Shown in pieces: positions 34,734 through 44,810 of a stretch of 64,000 nt of DNA; the stretch's first letter is position 1; every line of letters starts with the position of its first letter. The stretch is from Lichenostomus cassidix (taxonomy: Eukaryota; Chordata; Aves; Passeriformes; Meliphagidae). The notes under the pieces are model-generated. The model was not told where the DNA came from, ran no database searches, and saw only the letters and a program-made list of their open reading frames with translations. Position numbers and translations under genes: made by a program. Where the stretch lies: NCBI GenBank assembly GCA_008360975.2, contig VLJF02000840.1, positions 186,001 through 250,000 on the forward strand. The letters run 5' to 3'.

Positions 34734-35324
34734 TGTAGGATTTAACTCTGTGGGATTTGGTTATGAGGATAATATAGAAACAAGATCTCTAAAGCTGAGT
34801 TTTAGAGCATGAGAGTTTATTGTGAAAGAGTGTGGGTGTGAGAGGCCTGCTAGGCTGCAAGATGCAGCTCAGAGCAGGTCAGAGAAGCAAGAGAGAGAGA
34901 GGCAAAAAGAGAGAGCAAAGAGAGAGCGATTTGCTGTTTACAATACAATAAGTCATCTTCTCTGTTGAATATTCTAATTCTCTTTAACCAATCTAAGACA
35001 AGCTACAAACCCTACAACATTTACATACAACCTATAAGAATCATCACATTACCATACGGGGTTATATTTTAAACCTTAAAAAACTGCTTTTTGGGATCTC
35101 TACCAGGCAGGTAGGGTCTGCTCTGACCTTTGGACCTGCCTAGGCAGAGGGCATTGTTCTATCAAGAAGGGGGATTACCTTCAGTCGGCTATACTATTGT
35201 TTCTTAGTTACTCTACAACTCAAACATTGTCTTCATCTCAATTTCATTTATACTTTCCATATTTTCAGCATTTTTTGCAAGGTAATCATATCTTTGAGGC
35301 TTTCCTATTTCATCTTCCCCAACA
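34734..35324 (-). mobile_element. Solo LTR family 1, copy downstream of gene E (591 bp)
   Basis: Ends TGTAGGATTT...CCCCAACA, with GGTTTG duplicated on both sides (34728-34733, 35325-35330). Homologous to 43112-43735 and 54738-55361. An AATAAA occurs on the minus strand, so the element reads leftward. A 6-bp target duplication fits an ERVK-like (class II) LTR. No internal viral sequence. Confidence 0.85.
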
Positions 35325-35428
35325 GGTTTGACTTCTTATCCTTCTTTGATTGTGTCAGCAATAAATTCAATGAATATCTCTAATTCCGAGCCTGTTTTGC
35401 TGGTGAGAGGATTTGATGAGTGATCCCT

Positions 35429-36367
35429 TGTCGGGGTTTGACCCTGACTAAATGCCAGACACCTCTGCTCCCTCCTGTTGCAGACGTGCAGGAGAGGGGA
35501 GGAAAAAAAACCTGTTAAACGACACCAAATTCATGAGTTGAGATAGGACACTGGTGAGGGGACACACAGAGAAAGGGCAAACAGGCTCCAAGCTTAAAGT
35601 TGCAAAGTGATTTAATTACCTAACAGAGTCGGAGGATAAATTAGAGGTAAAAATAAGTTTTCAGATACCATTTTTTCACTCACCCCTCTCCCTCTTAAGA
35701 CACCATTTCTCCTCTCACCCCCCTCCCTCTTTCCAGCCAACAGCTCAGGCAGGGGGCAGGGTAAGGGGTTTGTTCTCTGGGAACTCCATCAGGGAGAGGG
35801 GTCCTCTACTTAGCCACGGGGTACCTCCCACGAGAGACAGTCCTCTGGGAACTTCTTTGGCATGGGTCCAATCTCACAAGCAACATCCTGCCCAAATTCT
35901 GCTGCAACAGGAGTTCTCTTGTCCATAAGGTGCAGACTCTCCTGAGCCAAGGCCAGGCTGCTTCCATGCCAGGAGCAAGGGCATTCTCTCCCTTGCAAGG
36001 CCTTTGCAGCTTTAACTCTTTCTATGAGACTCCCACTGGATCACAGCTTCTTCCAGACATCCACCTGCTCCTCTGGTGTGGGCTGTGGGTGGATTTCTGC
36101 ATCCTTGTGGACTCCATGGGCTGCAGGGTGACCTCCTGCTCCCCCCATGGTCTTCACCACAGCCAGCAGAGGGTTTTCAGCTCTGGCACCTGGAGCACCT
36201 TCTCCCCCACCTTCTCCACTGACCTTGGTGTCTCCATGTTGTTCTCCCTTCACATATTTTTACCTCCTCCTCCTCCTCTAGCTAAAAAGAAGTGCATGAC
36301 TACTTTGTTTTGATTTTTTCTTAAATATGTTTTCACAGAGGCGTAACTAGCACCTCTAATTGGCCCA
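35429..36367 (-). mobile_element. LTR family 2 copy downstream of gene E
   Basis: Runs from TGTCGGGGTTTGACC (35429) to AATTGGCCCA (36367); the right end coincides to the base with the LTR ends joined to genes G and I. On the minus strand it starts TGGGCCAATTAG. Words such as CTCCAGGTGCCAGAGCTG (minus strand) are typical of a common avian LTR type, from memory. No flanking duplication found, so it may be rearranged. Family name not assigned. Confidence 0.65.
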
Positions 36368-36599
36368 AACTTGGCCAGCAGCATGTCCATCACTTTCAGA
36401 GCCATCAGAGATTAGCTCTACTGGACTTGGTGAAAAATTTCCAGAACTTTCACTCAGGACACACAGGAGCCATCTTTGTGCCACTCCCCACCCCTCAGAC
36501 ACTTCTTCAGGCCTACCACAACAGTGTTTGAGGAGTTTAAATTTCTCTTAGATGTTAAAGATACCTTGCTGATATTCTGGGCTAAGCAAAACCACCACT

Positions 36600-36728
36600 T
36601 TCCTCCTGGTCCTTATCTCAACCCAGGAAACTTTCGTTCAATTTTCTCTCCCCGTCTGACTGTGCAGGGCAGTGAGAGAGCAGCTTTGGTGGGTGCAGAG
36701 CATCCGGCCACTGTCAGCCCATGGCAAG
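36600..36728 (+). mobile_element. LTR end fragment
   Basis: CCTTATCTCAACCC...TCTCTCCCC...GCAGCTTTGGTGGG resembles the 3' end of an avian LTR in + orientation. It abuts spacer block R. 36368-36600 shows nothing recognisable. Confidence 0.35.
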
Positions 36729-36734
36729 ACAGGA

Positions 36735-37118
36735 AGGAGGAGGGTCCAGGTCAGGTTGTTGAGCAGATTGTTGTTGTCTTTGCAGGAGTTCTGGGGCTCT
36801 CTCAGTCCCTTGGCCAGAGGGACAAAATGATCAATTGCTGCATTTCCGGACTGGTTCCCTCACAGCTGCCCCTGCACGGTTGGTTTCCACCCAGCCCTGC
36901 TCTGAAAACCATCAAAGGCCCTCACAGAGCCACTGCTTGAGCTCCAATTGGTTTCTGTGCTTCTTGCAGGGCTGAGCAAACCACAGCCAGGCCTTTTTCC
37001 CCCACACAATTCTCACCTTTGAGCAGCTCTAAAGCTGTGAGAATCAAAGGGGGCCAAGGGGGCAGGTGGGAGCCTCAGGTGCTGGCTGCCCCTGGGGCTG
37101 GCCAGAGCAGGGCTGGCC
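36735..37118 (+). repeat. Spacer block R, copy 6
   Basis: Block R upstream of gene F, starting directly after the LTR fragment; its left part is missing compared with the other copies. Confidence 0.75.
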
Positions 37119-37325
37119 AATGCCCATCCCTGTGCAGTGGGGCTGTGCCATGGCTGAGCCCCACACTTGGATGGACAGGAGTCCCCAGGCTGTGCCACCC
37201 CTGGGACAGCCACCCCCCCAGGAAGGTGCAGGGACACTTCCAGAACTGCCCTCCCCCAGGACAGGATCCTCCTGTCCAGGATGTGTCACCCCCTGGACTG
37301 GATTCCCCCAGGTCATGTCACCCCC

Positions 37326-37746
37326 ATGAAAGGAATAAGGGAATATCTTTACAAACAAACAGCTGGTCAGACCGATACTGAGAAATGGAAGAAACAGTGG
37401 GAAAGATTTCCATAGGAATTCCACTGACTGACTTGCCCAAGACTGTGTTAATAAACGACAAGAACAGAGACATGAGAAAAAGAAGAAAGGGGGATGTACA
37501 TTAGAAGGGGGTTTGCATTAGGTGTTTCAGGAAGTCTGTAGCACTCAAGTACCTCAGCCAATGGGGAAAGGGAGAGGGAAATGCGGCCAGGAAATTAGGA
37601 TAAAAAGAGGCTGCGTCCTCTAGCAGTTTGAGAGACCCCATGGGAAATGCCCATGACATCTCCCTTTATTAGAATAAAGTTACAGGACTCCTCTGTCTCC
37701 TTTTTGGACATAAACCTCTGGTGGTTTTGGATTAATTTTCCTGACA
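37326..37746 (+). mobile_element. 3' end of an endogenous retrovirus: polypurine tract plus 252-bp LTR
   Basis: Inserted into the common unit upstream sequence (GTCACCCCC on the left, CCCAGAACAGG on the right; uninterrupted in gene D at about 21540). A purine-only tract (about 37475-37494) directly precedes the LTR (37495 TGTACATT... to 37746 ...CTGACA). The LTR has a TATA-like GGATAAAAAGAGG (about 37599) and AATAAA (37673). Only about 170 bases of internal sequence remain; the 5' LTR and genes are absent. Confidence 0.75.
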
Positions 37747-38691
37747 CCCAGAACAGGGATCTCCCTGGACAGGATCCCCCTGGATGTGTCCCCCAGGACT
37801 GACCCCACCCCCCCGTCTGACTCTCAGTGTAAAGAGCCTCTTCTGTCTGCTGAAGGAAAGAGAAAGTGAAAGTGTTGGGGACACAGCCGGACACCCCCAT
37901 CCCCCACAGCCCTCCAAACCTCCCTGCAGCCCCCTCACTGCCGTCCTTCCTCCCCGGGCTTCCCCCAACCTGTTACCTGCTCAGGTGCTCCCTAGGATCA
38001 CGGAGCCATGAACTGGGAGGGGACATGTTTACAAAGTTGAGGAAAAAGGAAAAAAGTAAAAATAAAGAGAGGGAAAAGTCCCAGTGGGGGAAGCACAGAC
38101 CCAGAGCACCATGGGAGCCCCCTGGTGTTCCCCACAGACCATGAACATCATCAGGGTCTGTGCTTTTGTCTGGGTCACCCTGAAATCTGAGGCACCCAGT
38201 GCAGGAGCTGTGACCCACATGCCCACCCAGCCACTGCCCATCCCTGGGACCCCCAATCCCCTGGGAACCCAACTATGGGACCTCATTCTCTAGGTCCCCC
38301 TCCTGGTGACCCCCATCCCTGCATGCCCATTTCCCAGAACCTCCATTGCCCAGCATTGCCCTCCCCTTGATCCCATCCCATGGGCTCCACAGTCCCCCAG
38401 GACTCCCCATAGCAGGGCCCACATCACATCACCCCAAATCCCTGGGGTCCAAGCACCCCTGGGACCCCAATCCCGTTTCCCCTTCACCCTTGGGGACCCC
38501 ATTCACCAAGATCCCATCCCCTTTGTCTCCCCTTCCTGAGAAGCCCCATTCCCCAGGGATCCCATTTCTGCCCCTCCCCGTTCCTATGGAAATCCATCCT
38601 TAGCTCCCCACATCCCCTGAGCCCCCCAGTCCCTCCATGTCCCTCTGTGTCGCCAGCCTGTCACCCACCCTGCCCCCACCAAGGGCCACCT

Positions 38692-38737
38692 ACATGTGGG
38701 TGATGTGACCTCGCTTCCTTCCTCTTTGGCCAAAGAG
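38692..38737 (+). promoter_or_regulatory. Putative promoter core of gene F
   Basis: Ets-like CGCTTCCTTCCTCTTTGG conserved; the E-box is changed to CATGTG in F and H (CACGTG elsewhere). Confidence 0.45.
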
Positions 38738-38822
38738 CCACCACCCAGGGGACAGGTGGCCCCAGCAGCGTGTGACAGTCAGCCTGGATGGCCAGCGACA
38801 CCGGGATGGCCAGCACACCGGG

Positions 38823-41800
38823 ATGGCCGGGAAGGTGGCACTGCTCCTGTGGGGTGAGTGCCATGGGCACAGGCCTGATGCCCCAGGGATGAGCCCTGGT
38901 GAGGCAGAGAGCAGTGGGGAGGGGGCACAGGGGGGCTGTGTGGTCCCCTGAGGTCCCCAGTACCACCAGAGCCAGTCTGTGGGGGTGGACGCTGGTGGTG
39001 GGGTGTCTGTGGGGACAGAAATGGGAGGACAGGAATGAGGGGACTAAGATCTGAGGACAAGGATATAATGACAGGCTCAATGGGGCTGGGAAAGCTGTCA
39101 TGACAGGGACAGGGGGATAGGGATAAGAGGACAGGGATAAGGAGACAAACACATTGTGGATAAGCCATGGGGTTGGTGGGGGTGACCTGTGACAGCATGG
39201 GATATCTGTGGTGTCCCCAAGTCCACAGTGTCCCCATGCCCCTAGCCCAGGGTGGTTGCAGTGTCCCTGTCCCTGAGATGTCCACGCCGCATGGATCTGG
39301 TGCATGGGCAGCTGTGACACAGACATGTTCCCCAGCCTCTCCAGATCTGTTCAGGATCATCTGTGAGCACTTTCTCACAAGAACTGATGTCCCACTGGGG
39401 ACAGTTTGGGGACAACCCCCACACCCCATGCCCTGGGTTCTGCTGTCACCGCAGTGCCACATCCACCCAGACCCCTTCCCTTCTTCCTTCCAGCCCAGAC
39501 CCTCAGCCTCGCTGGTGAGTCCTCAGGGGAATGCCATGTCCCCACCCTGCTGTCCCCAGCCCCACGATGGCCCTGGCAGGCTGGTGTCCCCTGTCACCCA
39601 CAGGTGCCCAAACCACCCAGCTCCTCGTGGAGCCCCCCTGGATGCCAGCGGTGCTGTGGGACAATGTGACACTGTCCTGCCAGGGCTCAGGGACATCTGG
39701 TGCCACCACTTGGTACAAGAACAGGGAGCACTGGTGGAAGAAAGGACCCGATCACTTCCTTGTCACTGAGAGTGGCACCTACACGTGTGAGAGACCTGGC
39801 ACCGGGCTCAGTCCCCCTGTGCGCATCTTAAATGGTGAGGGGGCGATGGGTGCCCTGGCGGTGTCCCCAAGGGCTCTGGGTGAGCTCTGTGTCACACCCC
39901 CATGTGACGAGAGCCAATCCCCTGAACACGGGGACATCCCAGAGCATCCCAGTACAATGAGACTGCCATCCTGGCAATGGGGGACCCTGGTGCCTCCCAC
40001 AGAGTCCCCAGATGTGACAAGTCCCCCCTGTCCCACAGAACGTCTGGTGCTGCAGGTGCCAGCGCAGGTGCTGCTGGAGGGGGACACGGTGACACTGCGC
40101 TGCCGGGGCTGGCGGGACAACACCGTCACTGGGGTGCGATTTTACCGTGAAGAGGAGGATCTGGGGGGACGCCTCAATGGGACCGAGCTGTCCCTGTCCC
40201 CCCTGCAGCTGCACCACAGTGGCCGCTACCGCTGCGGGGGCTGGGTGAGCTCGGGGCCATCACAGAGCTGGGAGAAGTCGGCACCAGTGACAGCGACAGT
40301 GACAGTGCACAGTGAGTGTGGGAATAGGGGTGGGAAACCCCAACATCTTCCCAGGGTTCCCTCACCACTGTGTGCATCTCTCATCCCTCCCTTCACCACT
40401 CCCTGGGTCATCCACACCTTCCCATGTCCCTCCCAGCCCAGGTCCCTCCATCTCTGCCCGGGTCCCTCTCCAGGTCCCTCTGCTCCTCCCCGGCCTCCCT
40501 TTCCAGTTCCCAGCTTCATCTTCTGCTCTCCCTTCCCTACCTGGGCCACATCCCCCCAGCCCCTCCCTGGGCTCTCCCCACCCCTCTCTGGGCTCCCCAC
40601 ATCCCTCCCTGGCTCTTCTCTGTCCCATCTCTTGTCTCTCATCCCTGCCTGCATCAACCCCACCCCTCCCTGGATCTCTTTCTTCCTCAATGGGATCTCC
40701 TCTATCCCCTTTGTACTCCCCTTTTGCCACACCCCGAGTCCCACACACCTCATGGGTCCCCCAACCTATCCATGTCCCCCTGCAGAGGTCTCACTCTCGG
40801 GAGTGTCCCTGTTGGCACAACACCCCGGGGGACAGGTGGTACTGGGTGACAGCCTGGTGCTGAGCTGTGTGGTGGCAATGGGGACAGGTCCCCTGTCCTT
40901 CTCCTGGCACCAAGAGGGCTCGGGGACACCGCTGGGCACTGGCCCCCGCCTGGAGCTGAACCATGTTGGGGACAAGGACAGCGGCCACTACTGGTGCCGG
41001 GCCAGCGACAGGCACAGTGTGGCCGAGAGTCCCACACTGAATGTCACTGTTCTGGGTGAGTGGGACCCTCGGGCTGGGGATGACCCACCCATGGCATCCC
41101 CCATCCCTCCTCAGGTCGCAGCCCCTGCCACTGCAGGTCACAGTCCTAGGTAGCTGTGGCTCTGGCTCTGGATGCTCCCACCACAGCATCCCCACCAGAG
41201 AACGGGTGTCAGCAAACACCACCGTATGTCACAGTCATGGGTGAAGGGCACCGTCTGTCTCCAGGTGCCACCATGCATAGAGTCCCTCATCCTACCCATC
41301 CCACCCTCATTCCCCCCTCTGCCCCTCTCTCACACAGTGTTCCAGCCCCTCCCCCAGCCTCAGCCCTGTCTCTGTCCCTGCAGTGCCCGTGGCCAATGCC
41401 ACCATCACCCCTGGCCCCCCGGCACTCCAGGTGCACGCAGGTGACCCCGTGACCCTGCGCTGCTCGGTGCAGGTGGGCTCAGCACCTGTCAACTTCACCT
41501 GGCTGCACGATGGGCAGGAGGTGGCCCAGGGTCCCCTCCTGGAGCTTGGGGACATCGATGTGGGACATTCTGGCACCTACCAGTGCTTGGCCACCAACCA
41601 GCTGGATGAGCACCGTGTGTTCCGGGCACTCAGCCCAGAGCTGGCCCTGGAGGTGACACCGCGGGCACACTGGGGCACAGGTCAGATCATATGGGGTCCC
41701 TGTGGGGGCCTGTGATGTCCAGGTCATGGACGACCTGGGTTCAACCCTGCTGTGTCCCTGGCAGTGTCACAGAGGGAACAGAGCACAGGAGGGAAGTCCT

Positions 41801-42592
41801 TAAGTCACCAGGGTTTCAGGACCCCTGTGGTGACAGGTGACCCCAGTGTGTGTCCCTTTGTTTCCTGCAGTGGCCGCAGGATTTGTTGGGTCCTTGTTGT
41901 TCCTGGTTCTTCTCGCGGGTGTCATCAACGGCTGTCACTGGTGGCACCACACAGGTGAGTGACAATGGGTGATGGGGGCTCCGGGAGTGGTGGGAAATCC
42001 CCCAGAGAAGGGAGGTGACAGGGCAGCACCCACAGTCTCTGATTTGGGAGGGGCTGAGCCTCCTGTGACCTCAGCTCTGGGCTCTGGGCAGTCTGGGGAG
42101 GTGTTGAGGGTCATGCAGGAATGCTGGGGGTTCTTTCAGGGATCCTGGGAGAGTTTGGAGGTTCCTCCTCCCGGCTGAACTTGGGGTTTTGGGGCTCAGT
42201 GAGTTGGGGACACTAGGATAGTTCAGGGTTTCCGGGGGACATCAGGGATACTCGGGGGTCCTCGGGAGAATTGAGGTTCTGGTGAGGGTTCAGGATCCGC
42301 AAGGATGGCTGGGGGCTCCTGGGACCCCACAGTCACCATCTGTTTTCCTTTGCAGCCACCAGGAAGCACCAGGACAGGTGAGTGGGGGGCTCCAGTCATG
42401 ACCCCCCTCTCACCCAAACCCCCAGGACTTCTCATCCCCTCCCACACACTCCCTTATCCCCACAGGGCCCCCCTGGAGCCCGAAACCCCCCCAGTGGAGA
42501 AACCTGAGGCAACCTATGTGGAGCTGCTGGGGCCGAATGGGCAACCGTGGGAACCCAGTGACATCTATGAAATTCTACAGCCAAAGTTTTGA
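38823..42592 (+). CDS. FCRL-like inhibitory receptor gene F (four Ig domains, D3 lost)
   Basis: Complete, 451 residues. Exons: signal 38823-38853 and 39494-39514 (21 bp), D1 39604-39834, D2 40039-40311, D4 40786-41055, D5 41384-41680, membrane 41871-41954, tail 42356-42377, 42466-42592. There is no D3: the D2 exon ends with the D3 donor sequence, so a deletion fused them. The two tyrosine exons are also fused into one (42466-42592), removing the VLYTHV motif and leaving ATYVEL (an ITIM with Ala at -2) and DIYEIL, 13 residues apart. A 16-base duplication near the start puts the usual first ATG (38788) and a second (38806) out of frame; the in-frame start is the third, giving an 18-residue signal peptide. 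The poly(A) position reads GTTAAA. Membrane segment VAAGFVGSLLFLVLLAG is uncharged. Confidence 0.9.
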
Positions 42593-43111
42593 CACTCTGG
42601 GAAGTGGGGGGCACTGGGGACACTGGGGTTTTCTCCTCCACGGCTTCTGTGGTTGCCCATCCTGTTTGTGAGGTGGCCACGAGTCAGGGGAGGCTGCACA
42701 GAGCACCCAGTGCTCCCCATTCCCCCTCCCAGTAGCACAAGGGGCTCCCCCATCCCCTTTCCAGTACCTGCAGAGGAGCCCCAATCCCCATCCGAGTGCT
42801 CTGAGTAACCTCAGTGACTTCCCCATTTTCGCCCCACAGTGCTCCCAGTACCCCCAGGGGATCCCCATTCCCCCTCCCAGTACCCCCATGCTCCCAGTGA
42901 CTCTGCATTCCTCCTCCCAGTGCTCCCAGTACACCAGGTGGCTTCCCATCCCCCTTCCCAATTCCAAGGGAGCACAGGACCTGTCTCCCTGCTCCTGAGA
43001 CAAAAATGCAGCTTTTTGGTTAAACTGGCAGAAATGGTGTTTCTTTGTTCAGCTCTCTCGGGTTTTGGCAATGGGATTCTCCACTTTTGTGTTGCCACTA
43101 AAAACCAGGGG

Positions 43112-43735
43112 TGTATGATTAGATCCTGTAGGATTTGAGGCTCTGTTTGTTGGTTTTGGATGGTCGGGACAGAGACGAGAGATCTCTGAAGTCAGGTCTT
43201 AGAGCATGGAATTTATTGTGAAAGAGTGTGAGTGTAGGGGAGCTGCTAGGGGCTGCCAGGCAGCGCAAAGCATGTCAGAGAAGCAAGAGAGAGCGAGAGA
43301 GAGGGAGAGAGCAGGAAGAGATGAATAACAAGAGAGCGAGCTGCCGTTTGCAATACAATAAAACATCTTCTGTGTTGAATATTCTAATTCTCATTAACCA
43401 ATCTAGAACAAGCTACAAATCCTACAACATTTACATACAACCTTTAAGAATCATTGCATTACCATACGGCGTTATATTTTAAACCCTAAAACCTGCTTTT
43501 TGCACCCTCTGCCAAGCAGGCAGGGTCTGCTCTGACCCTTGGACCTGCCTGCAAGCAGAGGGTATGGTTTCATCAAGAAGGGGGATTACCTTCAGTCGGC
43601 CATACCATTGTTTTCGAGTTGTTCAGTAACTGGGGTTGGTAACTCAAAGCTTGTCTTCATTTCAGTCTCCATATCCTCAGCATCTTTTGCCAGGTAATCA
43701 TATTTATAAGGCTTTCTATTTCATCGTCCCCAACA
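43112..43735 (-). mobile_element. Solo LTR family 1, copy after gene F (624 bp)
   Basis: TGTATGATT...CCCCAACA flanked by CAGGGG on both sides (43106-43111, 43736-43741). Gene E's flank carries the uninterrupted target at 33496. Same site and length as 54738-55361, so inserted before the F/H duplication. Confidence 0.92.
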
Positions 43736-43908
43736 CAGGGGCTGCTGCCCCTTCCCTTCCAGTGGAGGCACAAAAGGCAAAGATCCCAAAGGGCTGAGAG
43801 AAGAACAATTTCCTGCAAACAGCAATGACAGAAGAAAACCAACGGCAACAGCAACAAGATTCAGAATCTGAAGGGTCAGAAAAGGAACAATTTCCAGGGA
43901 AAGCCCCT

Positions 43909-44810
43909 TGTGTTGGTTTGAAAGACAGGTGTCTGCCAAGAGAGGTTGAACCCTCCCTTAGGACAGAGAATGTGATTTTTCCCCTCCCTCCGAATTATTT
44001 AATTTTGAAAAATCAAGGGCTTTCAGGCAAAGGTATGGGAAAAAAGGAATATCAGTTCTTTACTAGTATCTATAAACAAGCAATAACAATAATAGCAACC
44101 ACAACTAGAATCAGAAACCAATAGCAGATGACTTGTGAGCTGCTGAGCCTTTTCCCGTGTGGTGTAATCACGGTTGCAAGCAGCAGGGGCGCTGTTGAGC
44201 TCCCGGCCGGGCAGGGCAGGTGCGATGACTCCCGAGCGGCTGCAGGTGGTGCTGTGGCACAGGGTCAGGTCAGCCTCAGACAGCTGGTAATGGCGGGCAG
44301 GCTGAGAAGAGTGCAGGAAGGCAAAGCAGCTCTGAGCGGCAAAAAGCAGGGCGGCAGGGGTAGGAGCTGGCTCTCTCCCAGCTAGCTAGCGAGGTAGCAA
44401 GGATTTCTGCAGTCACAGCAGACGCCGCGGTCTCGTGCGGCAGAGGGCGGGGGGCAGGCGGCAGAGGCAGCCGGACTCTCCCGGCAGCTGCTGCGAGGAA
44501 ACGCAGCCTGGGGAAACATGCACTTCCCAGTGGGAAAAAGGTTGAATCAAAGCTCACCCAGCCAGGAGAAGAGGAAAAACAGGGCACAGTTGGATTTCCT
44601 CTGGTCGCAGCTGAAAAGCAAAGAGCAGCCTCTCCTCCCAGCGTCCGAACCACGAGAGAGCGTTCCAAGGGCCGGCTCTTCCCTTACCCTGCCCTGCCCA
44701 AGCACACCTTTTGTCTTTTACAAAAGACTTGATGGCTCTAAACATTCAACTATTTGTTGCTTAGTAACAGTGATGGAGAAAAATTCTAAGCCCTTCCCCA
44801 AACTCCAACA
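43909..44810. mobile_element. LTR (902 bp) unique to the gene F copy
   Basis: TGTGTTGGTTTG...AACTCCAACA with CCCCT duplicated on both sides (43904-43908, 44811-44815). The gene H copy has a single CCCCT at 55530-55534 and no insert. A 5-bp duplication suggests a different ERV class (ERVL-like) from family 1. Confidence 0.9.

Noticed and set aside
39531..41153. 540-codon uninterrupted frame across gene F
   Set aside because: It reads through two introns with perfect GT-AG borders between D1, D2 and D4; the intron parts are low-complexity Pro/Ser/Leu text. The spliced model is preferred.
41100..41280. Extra exon between D4 and D5 in F and H
   Set aside because: CAG-GT-like words and a repeated GTCACAGTC motif resemble D4 exon ends, but no Ig-like frame or paired splice sites in phase 1 were found; probably a degenerate local duplication.
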